This document shows positions 31,401-42,029 of a stretch of DNA of 64,000 bases, piece by piece. The stretch spans positions 429,271-493,270 of the forward strand of contig CAJINV010000012.1 of the NCBI GenBank assembly GCA_905178155.1. The letters are read 5' to 3'. The translations under genes were made by a program, and so were the position numbers. The stretch is from Amoebophrya sp. A120 (Eukaryota; Sar; Dinophyceae; Syndiniales; Amoebophryaceae). Position 1 is the stretch's first letter. Each line of letters opens with the position of its first letter. The notes under the pieces are model-generated. The model made no database searches. It worked only from the letters and a program-made list of their open reading frames with translations, and was not told the origin of the DNA.

Positions 31401-34400
31401 CGGACACGAAGACGAGTTGTTCCGGTTTATTCTCTGCGCTGAAGCCGCTGCCGAACCCGAATCACGTGCAGGAGCAAGAACTTTTTCTGCAGAGGACTTC
31501 TGTGCTGGAGTCGAGGGAACGTCCGAGCTATTGGTGGTAGTATTGCTCGAAGAGGACGAAGCTGCACCAATTTTGCTTATTTCTTCATCAGGATACAGGT
31601 GTAGGTCTGCAACTGCGTCAGGATCTCCACGCACTTCTCCCGTCGGGACTGTGTAGTAGTTCTGTTTACTATCTCCATCGCGACCACTGCTTCCCTCGTT
31701 CTTCTCCTTGTTCCCAACCAGCTTCTCAGCAGTAGTTTCATTCCCATTCTTCAATACTTCCCCTTCTCGTTCCCCTTCCGGCACTACAATATTTAACCGT
31801 ATCAACACGTCTCCCTCCCAATTCGCCGACTTTTTCACGTCAAACCGGTTGTCTCTGGACAAAACAAACACCAGGTACCGGAGAGCCAGGTCGTGGACGG
31901 ATTGCCGGTGCTCGGACTCCTCGATAAAATGCATGATTTTCGCACTGAACGTCTGTAAAACCTTCGAAGTGGAGTAGTAATCCTGCTGGTTTTTGTAGTT
32001 TGTCCCGCGAACTACAAATGAAGACGACCCCGGTGCGGGAAGCAGCTGCATCTCTTCATTCTGCTTTGCCGACTCTTATCACCAGAAAAAGTGTTCACGT
32101 TTATGGTTTTCACAGATTGCAGCAATGCATCACAAATTTAGCCTAGTGTGCATGCTATGCATCACAAATTTGGGCACGCTTTGTGATGCATTGCCGCATC
32201 ACAGATAGTTCCGTAAACGTCAACACTTTTTCCTGTGATAACTCTCCGATCGCATCGATTAACCCCGGAATCCGGCCGTAGTGATACCGCGGGTTTTTGT
32301 TGCTGAACCGGAGCTTTTTATCTACTTTGGAAGCGGAAGTAGAAGCAGTGTCATTCTGGTTTTTATTTTCCTCGACAGTTTTGTTGATTTTCGCCATTAA
32401 ATAATCGTAGCAGACTTCCGCGATCGGATCCGCGCGGTTCGCCTTGCTGTGTATCAAAGTGAAAAAAGCCCCCGCCCCATATCAAAACGATGCATGCAGT
32501 AGAGGACTGCAGGCCCATACTATGCCAATGCAATGTAGAGAGGTTGCGGCCTAGACACTTAGCATGGGGAACGCCTACGCCGTAGGACCAACAGCATTGC
32601 AAACCGCCTGAATGATGGGGCGGAGCCCATGCCGTTGCTTTCAGACTTGGTTTGTGGTCACAAATCAGCATCACAAATTTTCTGAGACGCTCCTTTCCGA
32701 TATCGGGAGGGGGGATTTTTCCTTCCGATACTTTGATCATGGTCTCCAAGCAGCAGACCGGACTTCATCAGAACTTGCTGGTGAACGAGCTCCGCGTGTT
32801 GATACTATCAAGTGCAAAAGTGTCTGGATCTGGAAGAGTGCATGTTTGTCATGCTTGTCTGGCACTCTTGGAAATTCCCTACTACCGCTCGGGGGAGCTG
32901 GAACTTTCGCGAGACCAAACGAAATGGCAAGCGAGGTCCGCGCGCCCCCCCCTGGAGGTGAGATACGAGGGTGGCCCTGTGTTGTGATCTGCAATCTGCA
33001 TTAGACCACACAGGAAATGAGGAAGTTGGAGAAGGATCAAAAAAATGATCTGGAGCGACACTATGGAACGCTCCAACAACCTCAGCCAACCACTGCCCTC
33101 GCATTCACAAGAGACCTGCCGAAACAGACTCAACTCCGGGTAGCCTTCCCGAAGCCGACCTCTAAGTTCGGCCTGGTCAGCAACGAGGCAATGTCCTCAG
33201 GGGCCGTTAGGAACCTCCCGAAACAATCGTCAACGAGCTTCAGCGCCAGGAAGCCGCTGACGAAAGAAACGCACAGACTGTTCCCAGTGGCAAGAACAGA
33301 AAGGCAGGGACATAGGTGAACCGACAGTGACACCAACTCGACCAAGGTAACCCAGAGTTCCGGACCCGGGGAAAACTGGGGACCACGCAGCAGAAGCGCA
33401 GCACAAAGACGCCTGAAGTGTTCCCAACCGCCAGTCAAGCAGCAGCCAAAAGTCAACGGAGGCAGCAGCAGAAGCCACTCAGGTACTCCACCGAAGACAA
33501 GAGGAGCCGCAAGACCCAGAGCAAGCTCCGACGGCCACAACAGACGCTTCTACTTTCGCAACGCCACTGGGGACGAAGACAGAGGGCAAGGCAAGAGCCT
33601 CGCGCAACGGGAATTTCCCACCAAGCCATGTCAACGACCTCACATGAGAAGGCGCACCAGAACGGCCACGAGAGGGGTAGACATAGGACATCCAGCATCC
33701 AGACACGTCGCCAACACCGAAGGCGGTGAGCAACGCCCATCATCTCGCTTGCGGGATCCGTCGCCACGCGTTCATGTTGGTCGGCACTGGCTTCCACTCG
33801 TATCTCGTCCTCGTGGGGAACCCAGACATGGCTACTACCTCGAACGAGGGAGCTGGAAATGCCGCGCGCGCTCGCATACGCATCTGGGGCGGGGAACTCA
33901 AGATACGTCCAGCAGCCCGCCGACTCCACTACCGTAAGCCATTTAGGAGTACCCGCGCCGCCTCGCGAAGCTCCTATGGTCCCGCCCTGGCCTGCGTTGC
34001 TGGGCCAGTCCTGTGCGCAAATGCCCAGAATCCAAACACGCTCTATCAGGGGTGCCGCTAGAGTCACAGCAGGGACGTTACGCGCACAGACTATCAGGTC
34101 TGCCCTGGATTCTGGGGGTGGGAGAGATGTGGTGACAGCGCAGGCGAGTCTTGGTCGAGCGACAACATCATCTTCCAGGGTCCACAGGAAGAGCGGGCAC
34201 CTGTGATTCAATTGAGGCAACGGCGGGGACGGACATGTTCCGCCCCCGTGCACACAACAACAGAGTAGCAGACCGGCCAAATGATTGAAAGAGAGAAGGA
34301 GACACAACGAAGCTACATCACATGCAAGGACTTAACGGGAGGATGAAACCAAAAAGCACATCAATAAAAATAGCTCTATACTACTTTGCTCCCCCCAGAA

Positions 34401-36441
34401 GATCGCCATCACATGGCCGCGGCTCCAGCGCACGCTCGCGTCCCGTGATGCGCCACCCGGCATCTGCTGATGCGCGGACCCTGCGCGGAAGATGTCTTCC
34501 CGAAAGCGTCCGACTCCACCCACGCTGGGGATTGTGCGGGGCCGCGTGTGGTGACCAGCCTTCTCATCGAAGACAGTGACGAAGCGCCCTTTTCCGCTCG
34601 TGTTGTGCTTTATACCGAGGTCCATGCTAATATGCTTGTCATGGCGCCTGCCCAATCCACCGGCAGTCATTGTCGGCGTGGCGGTCCTTTACCGTGCTTC
34701 TGGGCGTGGGCAAGACGGTAAGTCGATGGCTGTCGTCGGAGGAGAGGCCATGTACGTTTTCAGTGTGCGCACGGACGCTCGGGGCGCCGATGCTCTAGCT
34801 AGTACTACTGTAAAGGGGCACAGAGGACCCGCCACGTACGGGCGTTTATCTACTTTCCTTTCGAAACTCCACTGCAGGGAGTCGGGGGAGGTACCGACGT
34901 GGCGTCAGTGGTAGTAAAACAATTTAGGAGATGAGCAACAGAATGGTCCTACTCTACGGCATAGCTCCCCCTGTTCTACATTGATGGATCTCAGGCAACA
35001 AGACAAAGTCTTGAGCCAAAATGGCTACGGCATGACTCTTGAATCTGTCATGCAGGTTACCCAAGCGCTGAGCTTTTTTGTCATGCAGAAACGCAGTTTG
35101 TCATGCAGAATAGGCAACACCTAGAAGCTCAGAAACTTGTCATGCTGGGCCAGCACTTGTGGCCTCATCATGATGCGCCACCCAGCATCACAAGTTTCCA
35201 GACCCAGACATTTTTGCATTTGATAGATACACTCCTCTCACCAAAGAGCTCGGACAAGCCCCCGTGGCGCCAGAAATATTTTTAACATGATGTTGGTCAA
35301 CTTCTACACCAGTGCCACTGCACTCACCCTTCGCCAACTTGCGGTAGAAGTCCCTTTGTGCCTTGCTGTAATCATCCTCGGGAAACTCGCCTTTCGCGAG
35401 GTTGCGGTAAAAGTCTTTGTCCTGCGCTGCTTTCAATTGCTCGTTTGTTGTTATTTTTCCAGGAAGCTGCAAAGGCAAACCCAAACCCACCCCGCCGAGC
35501 AAGGCGGCTTGCGCCGCGAAGTGGCCGCTACCGCCGGGGGCCGTGGCCAGCATCTGCTGTGCAGCAGCTAGGTAGCTGTAGTAGGCGGAAGCGGCTGGCG
35601 CCGCTCCAAGCTGCCCGAGATGCTGGTGGTGCAACTGCAGCAAGGGATCTTGAGGGAAAAGCAAGGGGTTGATATTGTGCAACGGCGGAAACGCGCCGGC
35701 GCTAAGCGGAAGAACACCCGGAGGACCACCGGGAGTCTGCTGGATCGCAGGTGTAGCAGTGGTTGTGGTACTTTTTGCCGCAGAAGACGCACCAGCTCCT
35801 GGGGTCGTCGATGTACTAGTAGCCTGTTGCTTGATCCCAGCCAGCGAAGAACCGCTTGGAGAAGTCGTGCTGGAAGGCGTCTTCAACACTGCATCAGCCG
35901 CAGAGGCAGTGGGCGACGGCTGTGCACAAGAACCACGACCTCCCTGAGGTAGAGGTTTATCCCCATGATGACTGCTCTTTCGCAGGCTATCCGGCGAGGG
36001 AGAGCTCGGGGAAAAGCCGGCGACTGTAGAGCTGTTGTCGTCCTCTTCGGTAGGACTACTCAGCAACTCGTGCAGCAGCTGCTCGCGTCTGGTTGTGGTT
36101 CTTGTAGTTCCCGCAGAAGTTGGATTTGTCGTGTTGGAAGCAATCGCATGGCTGCTCAGGTCAAACTTTTTGGAATTTGACAGGTGCGAGGCGTTGTTGT
36201 AGTTTTGGTCCGAGTTGCTCTGACAATTCCAACCTCTACTTTTCTTGTACTCCCAATCCTGCTGGTGTTTGTACTCCCAATCTGGCTTGAAATTCTGCAG
36301 ATACCGGTTTTTCTTCGGGCCGGTTTTGGAAGACCAAGAGCCTTTATTTGCGGAGTAGCGGCTGCCGTATTTGCTATATCGTTCTTCGCGGCCCGTGCCT
36401 GACGTCTCCGAAGTACTAGAGGTCGGGTACGAGTGCTTCAT
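28495..36441 (-). CDS. LPACRR-family protein, eight exons
   Basis: ATG at 36441, stop TGA at 28495-28497. Exons: 35226-36441, 32731-32805, 32241-32451, 30015-32076, 29743-29787, 29254-29461, 28940-29017, 28495-28633. Removing seven introners with one TSD copy each gives 1332 residues with no frame error. The N-terminal third is Ser/Thr/Gly/Ala-rich with a repeated DFYR.LAKGE motif; exon 3 has ANRADPIAEVCYDYL; exon 4 has HRQSVHDLALRYLVFVLS and a long acidic/Ser-rich stretch, then IRSEINKISDPQLRMSLM; exons 5-6 give LLHDVLPACRRLGDYLG and LQPEWCASLQLEKLV. These last marks are shared with the genes at 45667, 53562 and 59374. No known domain recognised; probably a soluble, partly disordered protein. 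Confidence 0.75.
28634..28939. mobile_element. Introner, family C (306 bp)
   Basis: Ends TATTGCAATGAAAAATGCCC and TATTACAGTGAAAAGTGCCC. Perfect TSD GCCCC at 28629-28633 and 28940-28944. Intron 7 of the 28.5-36.4 kb gene; removal joins AGQRG to HQEFL in frame. Confidence 0.8.
29018..29253. mobile_element. Introner, family E (236 bp)
   Basis: Ends TATGGGACTCTCAAACG and TATGGCGTTCTCAAATG. Perfect TSD CAACT. Removal joins CASLQL to EKLVTKH, restoring the family motif SLEL..LL. Second copy at 61852-62092. Confidence 0.85.
29462..29742. mobile_element. Introner, family B (281 bp)
   Basis: Ends TATCAAATGCAAACGTGTC and TATGGATTGCGAATATGTC. Perfect TSD TCGCG. Removal joins KLHLNA to TLLHDVLPACRR in frame. 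Confidence 0.82.
29788..30014. mobile_element. Introner, family F (227 bp)
   Basis: Ends TATCCAAGAAAAAATCTG and TATGCAAGAAAAAAACTG, each with an AGTGTAA motif inside. Perfect TSD CTTCA. Removal joins SWELMK to LKKQWFAK in frame. It leaves a 40-45 bp micro-exon next to the family B copy. Confidence 0.82.
32077..32240. mobile_element. Introner, family G (164 bp)
   Basis: Ends TATCACCAGAAAAAGTGTTC and TATCACAGGAAAAAGTGTTG. Perfect TSD ACTCT. Removal joins DAIGES to AKQNEEMQLLPAP in frame. Confidence 0.82.
32452..32730. mobile_element. Introner, family C (279 bp)
   Basis: Ends TATCAAAGTGAAAAAAGCCC and TATCGGAAGGAAAAATCCCC. TSD CTGTG/CTTTG. Removal joins GDHDQS to KANRADPIAEV in frame. Confidence 0.78.
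32806..35225. mobile_element. Introner, family B, split by a 2.2 kb insertion
   Basis: Left end TATCAAGTGCAAAAGTGTCT at 32806 and right end reading TATCAAATGCAAAAATGTCT in reverse complement at 35225. Perfect TSD GATAC at 32801-32805 and 35226-35230. The two pieces together match the 252 bp copy at 38622-38873. Removal of the whole 2420 bp joins LVRGVY to QHAELVHQQ in frame. Confidence 0.82.
32865..35028. mobile_element. Unknown 2.2 kb insertion inside an introner
   Basis: Interrupts the family B introner after GGCA (32861-32864); the interrupted sequence resumes at 35029 with another GGCA, which may be a 4 bp TSD. GC-rich and unlike its surroundings. The longest open frame is 284 codons on the minus strand (33453-34307), beginning with a hydrophobic leader-like MCLLLSFNHLAGLLLCCC, but the plus strand is also largely open, as GC-rich DNA often is, and no transposase motif is recognised. 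Confidence 0.65.
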
Positions 36442-37528
36442 CTTCGATTAAGCTGTATTGTGCTTGTGGATGGACAGAGAGTTCTTGTATCTTCTACAGT
36501 CGTAATCGTAAATCCTCTTCTCTACGAAAAGCAAGATGTTGATTGCCTCTCCGGAATCAATGAAAGGTGAATACGAACTGGTCTTAGTGGTGCAAATAAT
36601 TTCATCATACTTTTCATTTTCAAGTGAAGACATCCTCATGGAAGATGCTGGCGTCTCAACTTCTCGACGACAGTGACGGACGCTGCTCTTCATCATGTCG
36701 CTCGCTTCAAAATTTTAATGAAATGGCAAATAATTCAAACCAAACTTAGCAAACACTTTATTTGCGATAAGTCTCTCTGTCTCTCTCTCTTTTGCTTTTC
36801 ACGACCCATGCTCTTATTGTCAACCAGAAAAGCACCAGGGACCCAGGCTGCAGATATTACTGCTCAGCTCCAAAATTATACCGGCTCAAGCAACACCACC
36901 TCCAGCAACAGCAGGGCAAGAATCTGCACTCCACCACCTGCGGTTAAGAGCGGAGTCGGTCTCCTTTTTTTTTGGGAAAAGAAAAGCTCGCTAACAAAGT
37001 TCAAGCTCATCGAGAGTTCTTCTACTTCACAACTTCAAGTTCTGCGTAGTGGTAAATACCAGGTCACGTTTTTAGTGTAGTAAAATCTTATCAGATGATT
37101 TTGCAAAAGCTCAATACCAGCCAAGTTCAAGTTCTGCGCAAGAAATTTATCAAAACGAGCTTTCAACAAATCGTAAAATCGAAATCGGAGGGGTGTTTTT
37201 ATCTCCGCAAAAACAAGGTCGCGCTGCACTAGCTCTGCAAAAGAAGTACGTCAGTGTACATAGTTCTCAAGAAGTGGTTGCTCAAGATGAAAGGCAATAG
37301 AGTAATCCAAAGAAACGACTTGCTCTCGTCCGCCTAGTGAATACGTTTACAGATAGCAGTGTAATTTCAATTCACTAGGGTGAGTTAGTAGTAGTTGCTT
37401 GGCACTTCTAAATAATCGCTTTCATCTGAAATCAAACTCTCTCTCTTTATATAATTTCGTTTGCCTTCTTGGTGGTACGACCTTTTGCAGATAGTTCAAC
37501 TGAATCTACTAGTTGCTCCAACACGACC
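36442..37528. other. Intergenic region
   Basis: Shared upstream region between the gene starting at 36441 and the 3' end of the next gene. A plus-strand frame (36673-37080) shows no protein character that I trust. Confidence 0.4.
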
Positions 37529-39504
37529 TCACGCTCCCACCGCCGGGGGTCGTTTTTTCCCGAACAAGATCGCCACAACGGTCGTCAACACCAAGCCCAA
37601 CATCGAAGTCCCGATCACACTCCAACTGGTCACGCACGCGATGTAGACCGTCCAGAACAGCAATGGCGCGGTTTTGAACGCGGTGGTTTTACTGGCCATC
37701 ATCATCCCCCAGGACAGCCACGCCGCGGACATGGTGTTTGCCATCGTTTCCACTAAAAACGCCTGCCGGAACCCGAACTTCTCCGCCACCCGGGACACCA
37801 AAATGGACGTCGGGAACCCCAACGCGATGGCGCCGGCCAGCCAGAGTTTCAGCGGTTGGTCAATGTTATGCAATGCAAAAGTATCGTACTAGTATAAATT
37901 GCATTACAAATTCCCCCAGCATTACAAATTGAATTTGTAATGGTGATTTACTTTGACAAGTGGATTTGTAATGCATAAATGCAATTACTACGAGTACGAT
38001 ACTTTTGCACAGGATAAATGGGCAGGTACATGGACTTCAGCAGCACCGCACCGAGTTATGACAGTGCACAACTTCCCACCCCCCTCATTTGTCATGCAAA
38101 ATGCGAAATCCAGGCTGTGCCTCTTGGGAGTGTTTGCATGACAAACTCCGGAAGCCCAAACAGTACTGCGCTCCTGTGCAAGTTTGTCATGCAAAACTGC
38201 CACTCTTGCTGACGCTTGGATTGCCGTTCGTGCTATAAAAATAAGGAGGAGGGGAAGTTGTGCACTATCATATGAGTAAAATATCCACCGCGCCCATGCC
38301 TTTCAGAATGCCCGTCACGAGCCAGCGCTGGTGATCCGGGGGGTCGTCAGAGGAAAAGGCGTCGTCGTCATCATTTTTGGAATGTAGTTATGCATCGCAA
38401 AGTGAGTATCGTACTTAGTATCTCTATTTGTATTGACAAATAATATTCCAAGAGGGAAAGATAAAACTTGTCATGCTGGGGCAGGTAAAAAAGCGGATCT
38501 GTCATGCGGCCAAGCTGGCAACTAGTACGAAAATACCACTTTTGCATTTGATAATAGTGGGTGGTTGTGCGATGCCCCGCCGGTGGCGCCGTCTTCTCTG
38601 TAGTTGTCGCTAGCGCTGTTTTATCAAATGTAAAAATGTCTGGGTCTGGAAGAATGCAAGTTTGTCATGCTTTTCTGGCATGAGTCTTAAATCTGTCATG
38701 CACATTACCAAAGAGCCCCACTTTTCTGTCATGCAGAAACGTAGTTTGTCACGCAGAATAGGCAACACCTAGAAGCTCAGAAACTTGTCATGCTGAGCCG
38801 GCAATTGTGGCCTCCTCATGATATGCCACACAGCATCACAAGTTTCCAGACCCAGACATTTTTACATTTGATATGTTTCGCCCGCTCATGCCGCAGGCAC
38901 TGTTGATCATATTTCCACTATGAACTGCAAAAGTATCGTATTCGTATAAATGCATCACAAATCTCCTCAGCATGAGAAATAAAATTTGTCATGCGGATTT
39001 GCCTTAAGACAAAGATTTGTAATGCAAGACTTGCATTTGTACGAATACGATACTTTTGCACAGCATATCCACGTTTCTTTAGCATTTTGTTCCCGGGGAG
39101 AAAGCACAGGAAGTACTGCGCTGTGGAAAGCATCTTCTCGTCGTCGGGACTGGTGTTACTAGCATGACCCCCATGCTGATCCTTGCCGTTGTGCTTCTGG
39201 AGAATACTCGTATTATCGTCCCCCAATAACGGGCCGATGACCGGCAACGTCGCTAAGTCCACCCCGCTGCGGTTTAAGATCAGTGTGTATGCACTGCAGA
39301 AGTATCGTACTAGTAGTAATTGCAATACAAATTCGCTCAGCATTACAAACGGAGTTTGTCATGCTGATTTGCCTTGGGAAGGAGATTTGTAATGCATGAC
39401 TGCGATTACTACAAGTACGATACTTTTGCACAGGATAGTGTGCCCGCACCGGCGATGAAGATCGGTTTCACGGCGTGGAGAGCGGAAACTTCGAGCATCA
39501 CCAT
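37529..39504 (-). CDS. Multi-pass membrane protein, seven exons
   Basis: Exons: 39438-39504, 39068-39287, 38874-38918, 38554-38621, 38273-38388, 38017-38056, 37529-37866. Removing six introners with one TSD copy each gives 287 residues in frame. Order of features: SALHAVKPIFIAGAGTLIL near the start, a hydrophilic loop with an Asp-rich patch (KNDDDDAFSSDDPPD), then WLVTGILKGMGAVDILLSAV, LWLAGAIALGFPTSILVSRV, MANTMSAAWLSWGMMM and LLFWTVYIACVTSWSVIG, ending in a basic tail. The N-terminal 'KPIFIAGAG.LILNRSGV' and 'FPTS...AEKFG' faintly recall PIN/Mem_trans carriers, but this is weak. The frame is open for some 60 codons upstream of the ATG at 39504, without another ATG, so the start is uncertain. 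Likely a transporter; substrate unknown. Confidence 0.7.
37867..38016. mobile_element. Introner, family A (150 bp)
   Basis: Ends TATGCAATGCAAAAGTATCG and TATCCTGTGCAAAAGTATCG. TSD AATGT/AATGG. Removal joins MYLPI to DQPLKLW. Confidence 0.85.
38057..38272. mobile_element. Introner, family H (216 bp)
   Basis: Ends TATGACAGTGCACAACTTCC and TATGATAGTGCACAACTTCC. TSD CGAGT/TGAGT. Removal joins DILLS to AVLLKSM. Same length as the copy at 47073-47288. Confidence 0.85.
38389..38553. mobile_element. Introner, family A variant (165 bp)
   Basis: Ends TATGCATCGCAAAGTGAGTA and TATCAAATGCAAAAGTGGTA. TSD GTAGT/ATAGT. Removal keeps frame. The right end looks like a hybrid of families A and B. Confidence 0.72.
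38622..38873. mobile_element. Introner, family B (252 bp)
   Basis: Ends TATCAAATGTAAAAATGTCT on both sides, a near-perfect TIR of about 25 bp. Perfect TSD TGTTT. Best intact reference for family B. Confidence 0.88.
38919..39067. mobile_element. Introner, family A (149 bp)
   Basis: Ends TATGAACTGCAAAAGTATCG and TATGCTGTGCAAAAGTATCG. Perfect TSD TCCAC. Removal joins LKKRG to NMINSACG. Confidence 0.88.
39288..39437. mobile_element. Introner, family A (150 bp)
   Basis: Ends TATGCACTGCAGAAGTATCG and TATCCTGTGCAAAAGTATCG. Perfect TSD GTGTG. Removal joins FIAGAG to TLILNRSG. Confidence 0.88.
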
Positions 39505-39817
39505 GTTGTTTCCTTGTTTTTGTCGTTTCTCGTCTAGAAGTTGTTCATATGCGTAGTTGCTGTCTTCACCGGGCCGTAGGCAGAGGAGGAGAAAATCTTG
39601 TTCCGCAAGCGAGAGGATGAGAAAAAATCGGAGGGCATGGGAGTTGTCGTTGTCATTGAAGTTGTACTTGCGCTATTCGGTCGTGTCAACATGGCGATTT
39701 CAAAGATCATTACCGCACAACTAGTACTAGATGATGACCCGTGCTCTTCACATAATAGTTCTGTGGTACAACAACGTCTATCGGTATCGCTACATTTTTT
39801 GGGAAGAGAAAATAAAT

Positions 39818-40023
39818 TATGGAGAGAAAAAAGTTTGTCACAGTCACTAACTTGCAGGTTTTGCATTACAAATTTTCTCAGCATCACAAACTTTCCTTGT
39901 ATTGCAGAAACACTAGGGAAATCCCTAATAAAGTTTGGCTGTGATGCATTTTTCCGCATGATAAACAATTTTGTATTGCAAGAATGCGCATGAGTGATCG
40001 TGACGAACTTTTTTTCTTTGATA
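39818..40023. mobile_element. Introner-like element, family I (206 bp), outside a called gene
   Basis: Ends TATGGAGAGAAAAAAGTTTG and TATCAAAGAAAAAAAGTTCG, TIR about 31 bp. TSD TAAAT/TAAAG. Lies upstream of the seven-exon membrane gene; no coding frame joins across it, so it may be in a 5' UTR or intergenic. Confidence 0.7.
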
Positions 40024-40027
40024 TAAA

Positions 40028-41142
40028 GTCAAGTAGTGATATTCTGGTACCGCTGCACGAGATAACTGAAGAAAAATTGTACCATAGAGATGGAACTGCT
40101 GCAACAAGTACAAGTAGCAGCGGCCTGAAGTCTGCATCGAGGGCGCAACGCCGTGACTTGCTACCCTCCGTCCACCCTTTTTACCCCTCGCGCGCACGAA
40201 GGGTGAAAAGGGGTAATCGTAATGAGGATGGAGTCGCGGCACTGTGCCTTGAGCCAAAGTCGTCCAGTGGTAGAGTGCGGCTCACTAAACCGCGGAGCCA
40301 CGACTTCGTTCTGGGCTCAACATACAACGCATCCGACCTGCTGACACCCATGGGCCTGCTGCATGATATTGACGCGGACCTGTGACTGTGGCAAAGACGC
40401 GAAGTCTGCGTCGCGACATTTTTGGCTCAATGCGCAGCGCCGTGACTTCCCACCCCCGGTCCCGTTTCACCCTTCGCGCGAAGAGCGAAAAGGGAATGGG
40501 GGCGCCAGGAGGTCGGGGCGTTGTACCTTGTTGAGCCAAAGTCGTTCAGTGCTAGGGGTCAGGTCACTGCACCTGAGAGCCACAGGTCTCAATATGCGGC
40601 GCGTCGTCCGAGCTCAGGCGGATCCAAGTGGCAACGCCACGAAGTCTGCACCGAGACACTTCATTTGGCCCAAGGTGCAACGCGGTGCATTGCTCCCCCC
40701 AGCCCCTTTTCTCCGTTTGCGCGCAAGCAAAGTCGGGGAAACGGACGGGGGCGGGGGAGTCGCAGCCGCGTGCGTGGGGGTTGGGTTGGGGTGGGATGGG
40801 TGGGCAGGGTGTTTCGAGTGGTTGCCAGCGGTGTCTCGCTACAGTAGCTACTGCATAAATCAAATCCGCCCCCGCAACGCTAGCTACTTTGCAGGAGCCT
40901 GAGGCCCACCCAGGCTTTCGATTATGGGCACTGCGGGTGGAGCCGGAGCGGCTCTGCTCCGCGCACCAAATAAAACTAACATCTGGCGCAGCCCGCGCCC
41001 GGATAGCAGCCGCGGGACATGATCTACCCCCGGTCACGGTCCGGCCGGCCGGCCGGCCGGGTGGACGTGACCTCCCCGGTCACGTCGAGTTTCTCTGTTA
41101 GTCTGTTCCTGGTCAAGTAGTGATATTCTGGTACCGCTGCAC
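40028..41142. repeat. 1.1 kb segment bounded by 31 bp direct repeats
   Basis: An identical 31-mer beginning GTCAAGTAGTGATATTCTGG occurs at 40028-40058 and 41112-41142. Between them lie three diverged units of about 240-260 bp (starting near 40126, 40395 and 40643, each opening GAAGTCTGC). Each unit has a pyrimidine-rich arm, a CGCG-rich loop and a purine-rich arm that can pair. Near 40251-40321 a compact fold has TTGAGCC/GGCTCAA and AAGTCGT/ACGACTT stems. A GGCC run lies at about 41040-41062. No protein gene. Confidence 0.55.
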
Positions 41143-42029
41143 CAGACAATTGAGGATTGGTTTTTGTGCTGAAAACCTGTCTTCTACAAAACAACAACAC
41201 GCCTATGCCAATAAAGCCATCCTGGAGCTGTTATACTAGAAAATGACAATCAAGATTCCTACACGGGAGTGGTCGTACGGATCTTCGTCTGGAGTACTAC
41301 TATATATGTAGAGTTTCTAAGGATGATCCTCCATCTCCATCTACAGAGACAACGCATCTTCATCTGCTAGTTCGTTGCTTCGATATTCATGCAAAGTGCG
41401 GTTTTTGGACCTTTCTCACCTCGTGTTTGGTAGTCTCCGCCGAGGCCAGTGCTCTCTTCACGACACACATCTACGCTTGCTCGCCGCGTAGTTGTAGTAA
41501 CAGTTTTGGTATAGTGCTGTCATGGCCTCCTTTGCTTTTGAAGATGCTTCACTCATCATTAAGCGTCCAGCGCACGGAAAGAGCAATAGGTGGGGTAGCT
41601 CCCTCGTACCTACTAAGCCTTACTCGAGATCTTCTGGCAAAAACTAAGCGAGTGCGACCGCGACGTCGAGCGATACGACGGAACAAAACTAAGCTTATCG
41701 AGTGCTTCGAGATCGATGAGGGCACCAATGGCTGTGTCGCTATCTCACACAGAGGACACGACGAAAATTATCTGTAGAGCTAATTTCATCGACGCCAGTG
41801 TGTCGATGTGGAAAACAAGGACAAATTCTTGCATTTTTTTTTGCCGGAGGGGATATAAATGATTCGGTTTTTATGGTAAGTGGTAGAAGCACTGCAATGG
41901 CGTTGCGCTCCTTCCATCACTACCTTTCTACGTAGTACTGTTGTATTTTTTTTATCCTCGCAGAAGTCCTACTTCTCTCGCCACTTCAACTTTCCAAAAA
42001 ACTGCCGAGCGTTTGTACCTGTCGACCCC
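41143..42029. other. Intergenic region
   Basis: A plus-strand open frame (41427-41777) ends in a basic stretch (KTKRVRPRRRAIRRNKTK) but lacks a good start and has no relatives here; not called as a gene. Confidence 0.4.

Noticed and set aside
33453-34307. 284-codon minus-strand frame with a leader-like start in the nested 2.2 kb insertion
   Set aside because: The opposite strand is nearly as open, the region is GC-rich, and no relative or domain is seen; kept only as a note in the element.
36673-37080. 135-codon plus-strand frame
   Set aside because: Contains simple CTCTCT runs and has no relatives or clear context; likely chance.
40251-40321. Possible tRNA gene
   Set aside because: A 7 bp outer stem and an A-box-like GTGGTAGAGTGCGG are present, but there is no proper T-arm with GTTCRA, and the inner stems do not fit a cloverleaf.
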